15,551 nucleotides of DNA from assembly GCA_964386975.1 (NCBI GenBank), contig CAYLUS010000048.1, positions 1-15,551 of the forward strand. Direction: 5' to 3'. This DNA is from UBA6136 sp964386975. Its GTDB lineage: Bacteria; Pseudomonadota; Gammaproteobacteria; Methylococcales; Methylococcaceae. This document shows, piece by piece, positions 1 through 7,297 of this stretch (position 1 is its first letter; each line of letters opens with the position of its first letter). A model generated the notes under the pieces. The model saw only the letters and a list, made by a program, of their open reading frames with translations. It had not been told where the DNA came from and did not search any database. Made by a program: the position numbers and the translations under genes.

Positions 1-1
1 C

Positions 2-76
2 ATCGTTTCAGATGCCGTAGGAATCCCCTGCCTTCAGGCAGGAGAGGATGTCAAGCTGTTTTCCCCCAAGGCCTGA
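2..76 (+). pseudogene. Possible C-terminal tail of a TnpB-like protein, cut by window edge
   Basis: A reading frame is open from the window edge to TGA at 74-76. It runs through the hairpin of the IS200/IS605-like right end and encodes the segment GIPCLQAGEDVK. IS200/IS605 accessory genes (tnpB) often finish inside or next to the right-end hairpin, so this could be the last residues of tnpB. The catalytic RuvC part would lie outside the window, so nothing else about it can be judged. The translation of the second, inverted end (minus strand, 389-356) has the related segment NPDLQGGEEVK in the equivalent frame. It could also be a chance open frame. Confidence 0.3.
21..54 (+). mobile_element. 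Right end of an IS200/IS605-family (TnpB-type) element
   Basis: The segment begins GAATCCCC, has a hairpin with arms CCTGCC and GGCAGG around TTCA, and ends GAGGATGTCAA. A GAATCCCC-hairpin-GATGTCAA layout is typical of right ends of IS200/IS605 elements that carry tnpB, where TnpA cuts just after a TCAA-like tetranucleotide. In such elements the same stretch is the 3' end of the omegaRNA scaffold, and bases just outside the end act as guide. The body of the element would lie to the left, outside the window. Family assignment rests on memory of consensus ends, not on a search. Confidence 0.6.
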
Positions 77-355
77 TTCAAGGAGCAAATTCCCATCCAT
101 CTTCGCCTCAAAGCAGAGTCGATATATGATCACTTTGAACAGAGGGCAATTGAATGCGGGCAGTAGCGATTCAGCCGGACTTCGCCATGGAGCGGCCTTT
201 GAAGTACTGGTTTATTGGATTGGATGTGCCAGAGCCAAACTGCGAGCCGCTGCTCGCAGCGTGAAAAGGGTCGCTTTCGGCTCAAACCCACTCCAGCAGA
301 GGGATCCGGAATGAACGTGATCTCTACCCCAGCCATCACCACCGAGGAATTCGGC
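55..355. other. Non-coding stretch between two inverted IS605-like ends
   Basis: These 301 bases separate two right-end-like sequences that point toward each other. Open frames here (for example 48-314 plus, 130-465 minus) have no recognisable domain and look fortuitous. A 22-codon frame beginning at ATG 311 runs into the second end and is not convincing. I see no tRNA, repeat array or clear promoter. It may hold the promoter of queG. Confidence 0.5.
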
Positions 356-389
356 TTGACTTCCTCTCCGCCCTGAAGGTCAGGGTTTC
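356..389 (-). mobile_element. Second, inverted IS200/IS605-like right end (solo remnant)
   Basis: Read on the minus strand this segment begins GAAACCCTGA and ends GAGGAAGTCAA. It matches the end at 21-54 at 27 of 34 positions with no gaps, and it keeps its own hairpin (CCCTGA and TCAGGG around CCT). The changes preserve pairing rather than sequence. The body of such an element would lie at higher coordinates, but queG starts 15 bases away, so this is a solitary end or a non-autonomous relic. It lies immediately upstream of the queG ribosome binding site. Confidence 0.5.
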
Positions 390-403
390 TTGCAGAGGAA
401 TGG

Positions 404-1522
404 ATGAACACGCCGACTAGCAAGCATTCGGATAGCCTGACGGATGCGTCACTGTTGTTGATCAAGGGTGAAATTCAGAGACGGGCAACCGAATTTGGCT
501 TTGATCGCATGGGCGTCAGTCAGACGGATCCGGGTCCCCATCGCCAGTACCTCGATGACTGGCTGAGCGAGGGGTTTGCCGGTGAAATGACCTACCTGTC
601 TCGCTACCGGGATCTTCGGGTCGATCCCGCAGCGCTTTTCCCCGGGGCCCTGCGCGTCTTGAGTTTCAAGATGGATTACCTGCCGGAGCAGCGAGAGGCC
701 ATGTGGAGAGTGCTGGAGCGTCCCAGCAGTGCTTACATCGCCCGCTATGCGCTCGGCAGGGACTATCACAAATTGATCCGAACTCGCCTTGCGCGGCTCA
801 TGGAGAACATCAGCCAGCACTATGGCCCATTTCGCTATCGGGTCTTTTCGGACAGCGCGCCGATTCTTGAAAAAGCGTATGCCGCGCAATCAGGCCTTGG
901 CTGGATTGGAAAACATACCAATCTGATCGACCGCGAGCGTGGCTCTTTCTTTTTTCTTGGCGATGTATTGACGGATCTTCCCTTGCCGGTCGATCAGCCG
1001 GCTTCTGCGCATTGCGGCTCCTGTAGCGCGTGTCTTGATATCTGTCCGACCCAGGCCATCATCGCACCCTTCCTTCTCGATGCCAGGCGGTGCATTGCCT
1101 ACCTCACCATCGAACTCAAAGGCTCGATTCCGCTGGAACTGCGGACAGCCATCGGCAACCGCATTTACGGTTGTGATGATTGCCAGCTGATTTGCCCTTG
1201 GAACCGTTATGCGCGGATTACCCTGGAGCCAGACTTTCTGGCGCGCAAGGGGCTCGAATCGGCGCCGCTCACCGCCCTTTTTTCCTGGGATGAAGCGACC
1301 TTCATGGCCATCACCGAGGGTTCTGCAATTCGCCGCATCGGCCATCAGAGCTGGCTTCGCAACGTAGCCGTAGCCCTTGGCAACGGCCCGCCGTCGCCTC
1401 TTGCCATCGAGGCCTTGAAGACGCGTCAAGATGATCCCTCGGTCATTGTTCGCGAGCACACGCGTTGGGCCCTCGATCAATTGGAGACAGCGGTTGATGG
1501 GCGCAGTCTTAAAAGGACTTGA
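404..1522 (+). CDS. queG: Epoxyqueuosine reductase QueG
   Basis: QueG catalyses the last step of queuosine synthesis, reducing epoxyqueuosine to queuosine in the anticodon of certain tRNAs, using cobalamin and two [4Fe-4S] clusters in the cytoplasm. Both ferredoxin-like motifs are visible: C204-x2-C207-x2-C210-x3-C214 followed by P, and C257-DD-C260-QLI-C264-PWN. The SDSAPILEKAYA segment contains Asp150, matching the proposed general acid, and is followed by the conserved GWIGKHTN. The C-terminal 60 residues look like the HEAT-like repeat found in full-length QueG. The 372-residue length is normal. ATG 404 is favoured by AGAGGA at 394-399. A relic of an IS605-like end lies directly upstream, and a copper-oxidase promoter overlaps its stop codon. 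Confidence 0.96.
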   Translation: MNTPTSKHSDSLTDASLLLIKGEIQRRATEFGFDRMGVSQTDPGPHRQYLDDWLSEGFAGEMTYLSRYRDLRVDPAALFPGALRVLSFKMDYLPEQREAMWRVLERPSSAYIARYALGRDYHKLIRTRLARLMENISQHYGPFRYRVFSDSAPILEKAYAAQSGLGWIGKHTNLIDRERGSFFFLGDVLTDLPLPVDQPASAHCGSCSACLDICPTQAIIAPFLLDARRCIAYLTIELKGSIPLELRTAIGNRIYGCDDCQLICPWNRYARITLEPDFLARKGLESAPLTALFSWDEATFMAITEGSAIRRIGHQSWLRNVAVALGNGPPSPLAIEALKTRQDDPSVIVREHTRWALDQLETAVDGRSLKRT

Positions 1523-1546
1523 AAAGCATAAGAAAATACTTATATT
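1519..1546 (+). promoter_or_regulatory. Predicted sigma70-type promoter for multicopper oxidase
   Basis: A -35-like TTGAAA (1519-1524) and a -10-like TATATT (1541-1546) are separated by 16 bases in a locally AT-rich stretch. The -35 element overlaps the queG stop codon, so the oxidase probably has its own promoter rather than depending on queG read-through. The perfect inverted repeat at 1546-1580 begins at the last base of the -10, a position suited to an operator. Prediction by eye only. Confidence 0.5.
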
Positions 1547-1580
1547 CTGATTTCACAACGCAGGTCATACTGAAATCAGA
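1546..1580. repeat. Perfect 10-bp inverted repeat downstream of promoter
   Basis: TCTGATTTCA (1546-1555) and TGAAATCAGA (1571-1580) are exact reverse complements with a 15-base spacer. No T-run follows, so an intrinsic terminator for queG is unlikely. The arms are one and a half to two helical turns apart, which fits either a dimeric regulator's operator or a stem in the 5' leader of the oxidase mRNA. Confidence 0.55.
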
Positions 1581-1596
1581 GGCTTGCGGAGGCATC

Positions 1597-1659
1597 ATGT
1601 CAGCGTATGATGACCTCACTAAACGCATGGTTTATCAGGGCGCAGGGCCTTCCCGGTAA
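1597..1659 (+). CDS. Possible 20-codon leader peptide upstream of multicopper oxidase
   Basis: ATG 1597 follows a perfect GGAGG (1588-1592) at 4 bases and opens a 20-codon frame starting MSAYDDLTKR that stops at TAA 1657-1659. It ends 25 bases before the preferred start of the oxidase. No similarity is recognised, and the peptide has no His, Cys or Met run that would suggest metal binding. The same GGAGG could instead serve ATG 1607, which is in frame with the oxidase, but that would bury the Tat signal behind 26 extra residues. It may be a translated leader coupled to the oxidase, or the GGAGG may be incidental. Confidence 0.3.
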   Translation: MSAYDDLTKRMVYQGAGPSR

Positions 1660-1684
1660 AAAACCAGTTGCAGGAGAAAACAGC

Positions 1685-3538
1685 ATGAACCGTTTGTTCC
1701 AACCCTCACGCAGGCGCTTTCTTGAGATGGGTGGCCTCGGGCTTTTGGCGGCAAGTGCGGCGCCATCATGGCTCCGCGCCATGGAGATGCAAACGCCCTT
1801 CAAAGGCGCGGCCAACAAAGCCAACCCGGCCTTCAAGCCGGATGTCGAAATCGAATTGATCGCAAAAAAGGACGCACTCTCAATCCTGAAGGGGCAGGAG
1901 ACCGGGGTTTTTCGCTATGTGGCGCGCCTGATCAACGGACCGAAGGAGGTCTTGACTGACATTCCAGGCAGTTATCTAGGGCCGATCATTCGGCTGAACC
2001 AGGGACAGAAGGTGCGGGTTCATTTCCACAATCAACTGCCCGAGGAAAGCATCACACATTGGCATGGACTCCATGTCCCTTCAGATATGGATGGCCATCC
2101 AAGACATGCCATTGGCTATGGCGAGACGCGCGTGTATGAGTTCGAGGTTCTGAATCGGGCCAGTTTCAACATCTACCATCCGCACCCTCACGGCAAAACG
2201 GCATCGCAGGTCTATTACGGGCTTGCAGGTGGCCTGATCATCAACGATTCGGAGGAGGCCCGTTTGGGACTTCCCTCCGGCGAATTTGAAATCCCGCTGG
2301 TGATTCAGGACCGGCGATTCGATGGCAATAACCAGCTGGTTTATGGAGCTACCATGCATGACCGCATGGTGGGCTTTTATGGCGATGAAATTCTGGTCAA
2401 TGGTCGACCCAGGGCCGAGTTTGAGGTGGCAACCCGTGCCTATCGTTTGCGAATCATGAATGGATCCAATGCCAGGATTTACAAGCTGGGTTGGAGTAAT
2501 GGTTCGCCCTTGACCGTGATCGGCGTGGATGGTGGTCTTCTCGAGAAACCGGAGACACACCCTTATGTCATGTTGGCGCCGGGGGAGCGGCTGGATGTCT
2601 GGGCCGATTTCAGCGCCTATTCGCGCGGCACCGAAATCACCCTTCGAAGTCTCCCATTCCGGGGGGTTCTTCCAAAAATGGCCGAGCATCGGCAAGTCGG
2701 GGGCATGGGAGGCATGCACGCGAACTCGGGTGAAAGTGGACATGCCATGGGCGGTGGCTCGGGCATGGGCATGATGGGCGGCTCCAGTCTTGCCGTGGGT
2801 AGTGACTTTCCAATTCTCAAAGTCAGAGTGACTCGGGCAGTGAGTGACAGCCCGGACTTGCCCTCGCGTCTTTCAAGCTTCAAAACCTATCGCATGGCGG
2901 ATGTGGCCAATCCAGACCATCCCATTCCCATCGGCATCTCTGAGTCCATGGGTTCCATGATTTTGAATGGCCATGCATATGGTGAAGGGGGAATCCTGCC
3001 AGGCGAGCGAGTTCCGGTCGATACGCTTCAGGCACTTGAAATCTTCCACGCTCACGGGGGCGCTGCGGGGGGTGGGCATGCCGCTGCCGCCTCATCCCAT
3101 GGACAGGCGACAGAGGCGGGTGCCGGCGGCGATTCGTCTGCAAGCGGGATGAGCCATTCTGCAGGGCGCCCGGGCGGTATGGGCGGAATGCGCCATGGCA
3201 TGATGGGCGGCATGAACCATGGTTCGGGTGGATCGAATCATGCCATGGGTGGTATGGGTGGTATGGGGATGATGTTTTCCATGGCCCACCCCATCCATCT
3301 TCACGGTCAGCAGTTTCAGGTGATTAGCCGGTCGATTGGTGCAGAGGAAACCGAGGACTATGCTACCGTGAAGGAGGGGTTGATCAGTTCGGGACTGAAG
3401 GACACGGTACTCGTGATGCCCGGCGAGCGCGTCAAGATCATCAAACCGTTCGGCGATTTCAAGGGGACCTTCATGTACCACTGCCATAATCTTGAACATG
3501 AGGATATGGGCATGATGCGCGAGTTTGAAATCTACTGA
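1685..3538 (+). CDS. Tat-exported Met/His-rich multicopper oxidase (CueO-like)
   Basis: Laccase-type oxidase that couples substrate oxidation (probably Cu(I)) to reduction of O2 to water in the periplasm. A twin-arginine signal SRRRFLE (residues 8-14) precedes a hydrophobic stretch. All copper motifs are present: H125-W-H127, H165-P-H167-P-H169, H535-x2-H538-L-H540 and H599-C600-H601, with H605 and M610 completing the type-1 site. Two Met/Gly/His-rich inserts (about 337-368 and 454-533) interrupt the cupredoxin fold; the second directly precedes the H535 motif. The length is 617 residues, longer than CueO because of these inserts. ATG 1685 is chosen because AGGAG (1672-1676) lies 8 bases upstream and it gives a proper Tat signal; ATG 1607 is in frame but less likely. 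The HPHPHGKTxxQV pattern fits CueO better than PcoA/CopA. Confidence 0.92.
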   Translation: MNRLFQPSRRRFLEMGGLGLLAASAAPSWLRAMEMQTPFKGAANKANPAFKPDVEIELIAKKDALSILKGQETGVFRYVARLINGPKEVLTDIPGSYLGPIIRLNQGQKVRVHFHNQLPEESITHWHGLHVPSDMDGHPRHAIGYGETRVYEFEVLNRASFNIYHPHPHGKTASQVYYGLAGGLIINDSEEARLGLPSGEFEIPLVIQDRRFDGNNQLVYGATMHDRMVGFYGDEILVNGRPRAEFEVATRAYRLRIMNGSNARIYKLGWSNGSPLTVIGVDGGLLEKPETHPYVMLAPGERLDVWADFSAYSRGTEITLRSLPFRGVLPKMAEHRQVGGMGGMHANSGESGHAMGGGSGMGMMGGSSLAVGSDFPILKVRVTRAVSDSPDLPSRLSSFKTYRMADVANPDHPIPIGISESMGSMILNGHAYGEGGILPGERVPVDTLQALEIFHAHGGAAGGGHAAAASSHGQATEAGAGGDSSASGMSHSAGRPGGMGGMRHGMMGGMNHGSGGSNHAMGGMGGMGMMFSMAHPIHLHGQQFQVISRSIGAEETEDYATVKEGLISSGLKDTVLVMPGERVKIIKPFGDFKGTFMYHCHNLEHEDMGMMREFEIY

Positions 3539-3619
3539 CCTATCAACTTGGAGTTTTGCGGTCCATGTTCTATCGGTATTTTGGCCCCAGTATCGCCAGT
3601 AACGCAGACGGCTTGTTTT

Positions 3620-5818
3620 CTACCGGAGGTCTCCGTTCTGAGCATTCGACAAATTCTGGCATATCGAGAGCCAAGTCTCGACGTATCGTCTCTCCAGATC
3701 CAGCATGTCATCGATGAAAACCACCGCGCTTTCAGGCAGCCGCTGATAGTCGGGCTGTTGTTTGAGTCCGACTATCAGCCTCTCCAGATTGGTCAATAGA
3801 GGAGGAGCAGAGAGATTTGTCCCCTTACCCTCCAGTGCCTGACCAACTACGTCCATGGTGAGGGCATAGGTTGAAAAGAGTTTTGCTTGAACCTTTTCAA
3901 ACATCAGGTCGGTGACTTCGCGCGGTCCCTTCAGAAAAACGCGATGGCGACTTTCGAGGATCTTTCCAAGAATGGCAAACTGGAGGGTCAACTCCTGCGT
4001 CTTGTGGACTTCTCGGCGGTCTCCGGGTTCAAGGTTGGCAAAGTCAAGCAGGTAAAGCGCATCGCGTGTTTGCGCATCTAGCACATAAATGATCCCGCTT
4101 GAGGTTGCCGAGGTCAGCATCGAACCCTTAGGATCGATTTTAAATTGCTGACGTAGTTCTCGAACCATAGCTCTGAGTCGCTGGCGCGCCATATCAATGG
4201 ATCGGGCAGGCCAGAGCATCGAATCCAGAAAACCCATCACCAGAATCCCCAGCAGAATCCCCAGGACTCGATACCAACCGGTGCCCAGATAGGACTCTGG
4301 TGCCAGTTCGGCAAACACAACCATGCAGAAGGCAAGACCCGTCTGAAGCCCGGCATAGTTGAGCTTTGGGCTGGTTGCCGCGACGATCGCGCAGATCGCA
4401 AAAAAAGGCAGGAGTGTGGCGAAAAGGCCGGCAACCGTATCAGCCATTGGTTGGCCGAGGATCAACCAGAGGTAACCCAAGATCGCGCCAAAGAGGGCAC
4501 CTAGAATTCGCAGCGCAGCTTTTCTGTAATCTGCACCCAGCGTTGAATCAGCGACGATTATGGTGGTTAGGATCGCCGTATCGATTTGATCGGCATTCAA
4601 CGAGATCACGATCAGACTCACTAGAAAACAGGCCAAACCCACCTTCATTGACCAGAGCAAGTTGCCCCGGTTTTGTTGCCAGTCAATTTCGCTGAGCGAA
4701 GCTTGTCGGGGCAGAATTCCTGAGCTTTGCGTATCCGGGAGCCCGGCAGGTCCTATTTTTTGATGAAGGAGGCTGATGTTCGCTTGCAGTCGCTCGACAG
4801 TCATCAGTTGCCGCGAGAGAATCTTGAGCGTGCTGTCCTTTGATACGTGATGACTGCCATTCGCTGGGGCTTCGGCTCGAAAGCCTTTTACTCCCCGAAA
4901 GTCACACAGTGCCTGGTCGGCGTGTTTACGAAGATCGGTCAGAAGCCGAGCCTCAACAGCCGCCTCAGGACCCTCTGGCAATGGCCGTTTTTCACGTTCG
5001 ATCTGGTAGGCCAAGAGTCCACTGTAGAGGCTGTCAATCTCGAGGATGCAATCGATCCAGTCGTTTTTTTTGGCGGCAAAATCGGGTTGATCTCGGATGG
5101 CATCCTCAAGATGTTTCAGAGATTCTGCCGCCCACCCGGGAATGCCTCTAAGGCGGTCTTTTTTGGAAGAGTTTCCCTCGATTTGCCCTGCCATCAGGCC
5201 GGTCAAATACTGATTGATTTCCTCAAGTCGCAGTTCGATGCGTTCCCGGAGCAGCGCATAGGCCCGCATTGGCCACAAAACAAAGGCAAGCATCAGACAG
5301 GCGAGGATCAGCCCGCCCCCAAGAATAACAATGTCCCAGAGGGCGTCATCGATCGAGGTTAGAGGGTTCTCCACGTTGTAGAGAACCAGCGTGCCGAAAA
5401 AGATGGCAACAATATTAGGTATGCCATTGATCCGTGCATAAAAAACCATCAGCACAATAAGTCCAATGGCGAAGGGAAACCGAAACCAACCCTCATCCTG
5501 CCAGAGCAGAACGGTCATAAGACCCAATGTAATTGCTATTCCGATCAGGAGCACGAAAAGCCTGGCGGTATCCATGGCCATTCGCGTTGTTTGGACCATC
5601 TGTGGCAGAAGGATGGCCAAGAAAAAGGCAACAACCCGTGTTGAAGGCAGGCGGGTCGCCACCAGCACAAGCGAAAACAAGAGCAAGAGAACAAAAATCC
5701 GCTTGGCTACCCGAATCTGAATGGGGTTTAGTGATAGCTCCTGCTTTAGAAAAGCCAAGGGATCCTGCCCGAAACACAGCGCCCTCACCGCGTTCATGAC
5801 CCAATCAATTGGGTTCAT
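3620..5818 (-). CDS. mdtO: FUSC-family inner-membrane efflux protein (MdtO/AaeB-like)
   Basis: Inner-membrane component of a tripartite exporter, expected to move aromatic acids or drug-like compounds across the inner membrane together with a HlyD-type adaptor. The 732-residue protein has two membrane blocks of about six helices each (roughly 39-182 and 385-545), each followed by a long soluble cytoplasmic region; this duplicated layout is typical of the FUSC family (AaeB, YccS, MdtO). Its start overlaps the end of the adaptor gene by 14 bases, so translation is probably coupled. E. coli MdtO is somewhat shorter. The ytcA-like gene in the same operon favours MdtO over AaeB, whose operon begins with a different small protein. 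Substrate unknown. Confidence 0.85.
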   Translation of the reverse strand: MNPIDWVMNAVRALCFGQDPLAFLKQELSLNPIQIRVAKRIFVLLLLFSLVLVATRLPSTRVVAFFLAILLPQMVQTTRMAMDTARLFVLLIGIAITLGLMTVLLWQDEGWFRFPFAIGLIVLMVFYARINGIPNIVAIFFGTLVLYNVENPLTSIDDALWDIVILGGGLILACLMLAFVLWPMRAYALLRERIELRLEEINQYLTGLMAGQIEGNSSKKDRLRGIPGWAAESLKHLEDAIRDQPDFAAKKNDWIDCILEIDSLYSGLLAYQIEREKRPLPEGPEAAVEARLLTDLRKHADQALCDFRGVKGFRAEAPANGSHHVSKDSTLKILSRQLMTVERLQANISLLHQKIGPAGLPDTQSSGILPRQASLSEIDWQQNRGNLLWSMKVGLACFLVSLIVISLNADQIDTAILTTIIVADSTLGADYRKAALRILGALFGAILGYLWLILGQPMADTVAGLFATLLPFFAICAIVAATSPKLNYAGLQTGLAFCMVVFAELAPESYLGTGWYRVLGILLGILVMGFLDSMLWPARSIDMARQRLRAMVRELRQQFKIDPKGSMLTSATSSGIIYVLDAQTRDALYLLDFANLEPGDRREVHKTQELTLQFAILGKILESRHRVFLKGPREVTDLMFEKVQAKLFSTYALTMDVVGQALEGKGTNLSAPPLLTNLERLIVGLKQQPDYQRLPESAVVFIDDMLDLERRYVETWLSICQNLSNAQNGDLR

Positions 5819-6944
5819 GCGCAGAGGAATTCGGAGAAATTCCGATGGTCGTGAATGCGCTCATGCCCATTCTGAAGGGATGAAGCTTATCCCGCTCAAG
5901 CAAACGGATTCTGACGGGAAAGCGCGCAGCAAGCATCACCCAGTTCAATGTTCGTTGGACGTTGGGCAGGCCATCGGTAACTTTGACATTGTCCGGATAA
6001 TTCGCCCAGCCGATACCCTGAACTTCCCCTTTGAAATGAATGCCGGGGTAGGCCGCAAGAAAAACATCGACCGGATCGCCGGGGTGAATGTAGCGAAGAT
6101 AGGTCTCCTTGTAGTCGGCGATGACGAACCAGGTCTGGTCATCAACGAGAGCAAAAAGCTTTTGGCCCTCAGCGACATACTGTCCGACCTGCGTATTAAG
6201 GTTAGTGACCCAACCGTCGAAAGGAGCTCGGACCGTGCAATACTCGACCTTCAGCTGGGCCTGTTTCAGGTTGGCCTCCGCCGCCTGCACTCGCGCAAAG
6301 GCATCCCCGGTTCTGGCCAATTGGGCTTCAGCGGTGTTCCGCGATTGATTCACGGATTCGAGAGTTGCTCTCAATGCAGTGACCTTTGCTTTTGCGTCTC
6401 TAACGGCCGCCTGTGCCGACTTGGCGTCGGCTTCGGCCTGCCGCACCTGATTACGAGTCACGAAGGCCTGCGGTTCAAGTGGTTGTATGCGTTTGAGGTA
6501 GGACTGGGCGTAGTTGGACTTTGCCTCAAGCTCGGAAACCATCGCTTCCTGGGCATGGATGTTACTCTCCGCTTCATGGATTCTGGCTTCGGCCCCGCGA
6601 ACAGTGGCAAGTTGTCCTGAGACCAGAAACTCTGCGGTATGCAACTCTGCCTCGGCGGCCATCATGGCCGCTTCATAGGGTCTGGCATCAATGGCATAGA
6701 GGAGATCCCCTTTTTTAACAAACTGGTTGTCCTTGACGTTCAAGGTTGCAATGCGGCCTGAAACATGCTGGATGATGATGTCGATGGTATTGGCCCGGAC
6801 CATTGCATCATTGGTTCTTGGGTGGACCCGGTTGAGGTACCAGACAAATGAACCAACGCTGATCGACAACCCCACTATGAGGACGCTGAACCAAGTCCCT
6901 GCTTTTTTGGGATTGTTGCGGATGTCATCAATGAGATGAGTCAC
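5805..6944 (-). CDS. mdtN: HlyD-family periplasmic adaptor (MdtN-like)
   Basis: Membrane-fusion protein linking the inner-membrane FUSC transporter to an outer-membrane channel. One N-terminal membrane helix (about 18-36) is followed by a biotinyl-lipoyl half (SGRIATLNVKDNQFVKKGD), an Ala/Glu-rich coiled-coil hairpin (about 90-220), the second lipoyl half (VRAPFDGWVTNLNTQVGQYV) and a beta-barrel domain. GTG 6944 is preferred: it lies 7 bases after the ytcA-like stop and gives a short N-terminus of 379 residues. A TTG at 6980 is in frame but would overlap ytcA by 29 bases and lacks a ribosome binding site. It overlaps the FUSC gene downstream by 14 bases. Confidence 0.88.
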   Translation of the reverse strand: MTHLIDDIRNNPKKAGTWFSVLIVGLSISVGSFVWYLNRVHPRTNDAMVRANTIDIIIQHVSGRIATLNVKDNQFVKKGDLLYAIDARPYEAAMMAAEAELHTAEFLVSGQLATVRGAEARIHEAESNIHAQEAMVSELEAKSNYAQSYLKRIQPLEPQAFVTRNQVRQAEADAKSAQAAVRDAKAKVTALRATLESVNQSRNTAEAQLARTGDAFARVQAAEANLKQAQLKVEYCTVRAPFDGWVTNLNTQVGQYVAEGQKLFALVDDQTWFVIADYKETYLRYIHPGDPVDVFLAAYPGIHFKGEVQGIGWANYPDNVKVTDGLPNVQRTLNWVMLAARFPVRIRLLERDKLHPFRMGMSAFTTIGISPNSSAHEPN

Positions 6945-6951
6945 TGGTGTA

Positions 6952-7251
6952 CTACCACGGAAATGCAAGCAGCCAGGCAATGAAGGTCATTAGCGCCCAC
7001 AGGGCTGGATAAACAAGCAGTGTTGGGCGAAGATGCTCGGCAACCCCCAGACGCTTGAGGGCGGCGTGAATGATGGCGGTCATGGGAAGTGCCGCCACCA
7101 TCACGATGATCCATGGTGGCCAGAAAGAACCTTGCAGTGACACTAAGGGATCGCAACCAGCTAAAACCAGAAGCACGGGGTAAAATCCAAGATGCTTGGG
7201 CAAGCCCCAAAGAAACTTCCTTTCAGGCGTTTTTGATTTTGAAAAGCTCAT
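6952..7251 (-). CDS. ytcA: YtcA-like small membrane lipoprotein
   Basis: A 99-residue protein with a lipoprotein-like signal (VLAGC, Cys33) followed by DPLVSLQGSFWPPW and two membrane helices (about 45-67 and 77-97). A cysteine followed by a short aromatic/Pro segment and two helices is the hallmark of YtcA, a protein of unknown function encoded at the head of the E. coli ytcA-mdtN-mdtO-mdtP cluster. Gene order here is the same, which supports the assignment. ATG 7251 has GAGG a few bases upstream on the minus strand. A longer open frame reaches 7497 but would run through the start of the divergent outer-membrane factor gene. Probably a helper or structural part of the exporter. Confidence 0.75.
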   Translation of the reverse strand: MSFSKSKTPERKFLWGLPKHLGFYPVLLVLAGCDPLVSLQGSFWPPWIIVMVAALPMTAIIHAALKRLGVAEHLRPTLLVYPALWALMTFIAWLLAFPW

Positions 7252-7297
7252 CGGCCTCAACACTAACATACTCTGAGTGGGCTGGGCGTTAATGGGC
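7252..7297. promoter_or_regulatory. Very short divergent region between ytcA-like and efflux channel genes
   Basis: Only 46 bases separate the ytcA-like start from ATG 7298. That is barely room for two promoters, so at least one promoter must lie inside the opposite gene, or the channel gene starts further downstream (TTG 7388 has GGAGG at 7377-7381). No confident -35/-10 pair and no palindrome were found. Confidence 0.35.

Noticed and set aside
48..314. Open frame of 88 codons on the plus strand upstream of queG
   Set aside because: No recognisable domain, no good ribosome binding site, and it overlaps the IS-like end.
130..465. Open frame of 111 codons on the minus strand across the queG start
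   Set aside because: It overlaps queG and has no recognised domain; only its short NPDLQGGEEVK part is informative, as translation of the IS-like end.
1607..1684. Longer start for the first multicopper oxidase at ATG 1607
   Set aside because: It would place 26 residues before the twin-arginine motif; ATG 1685 has its own AGGAG and a standard Tat signal.
3624..3635. CGGAG-GT-CTCCG hairpin at the end of the FUSC gene as a terminator
   Set aside because: It lies inside the coding end and is not followed by a T-run on either strand.
6945..6980. TTG 6980 as start of the HlyD-type adaptor
   Set aside because: No ribosome binding site and a 29-base overlap with the ytcA-like gene; GTG 6944 fits the operon spacing better.
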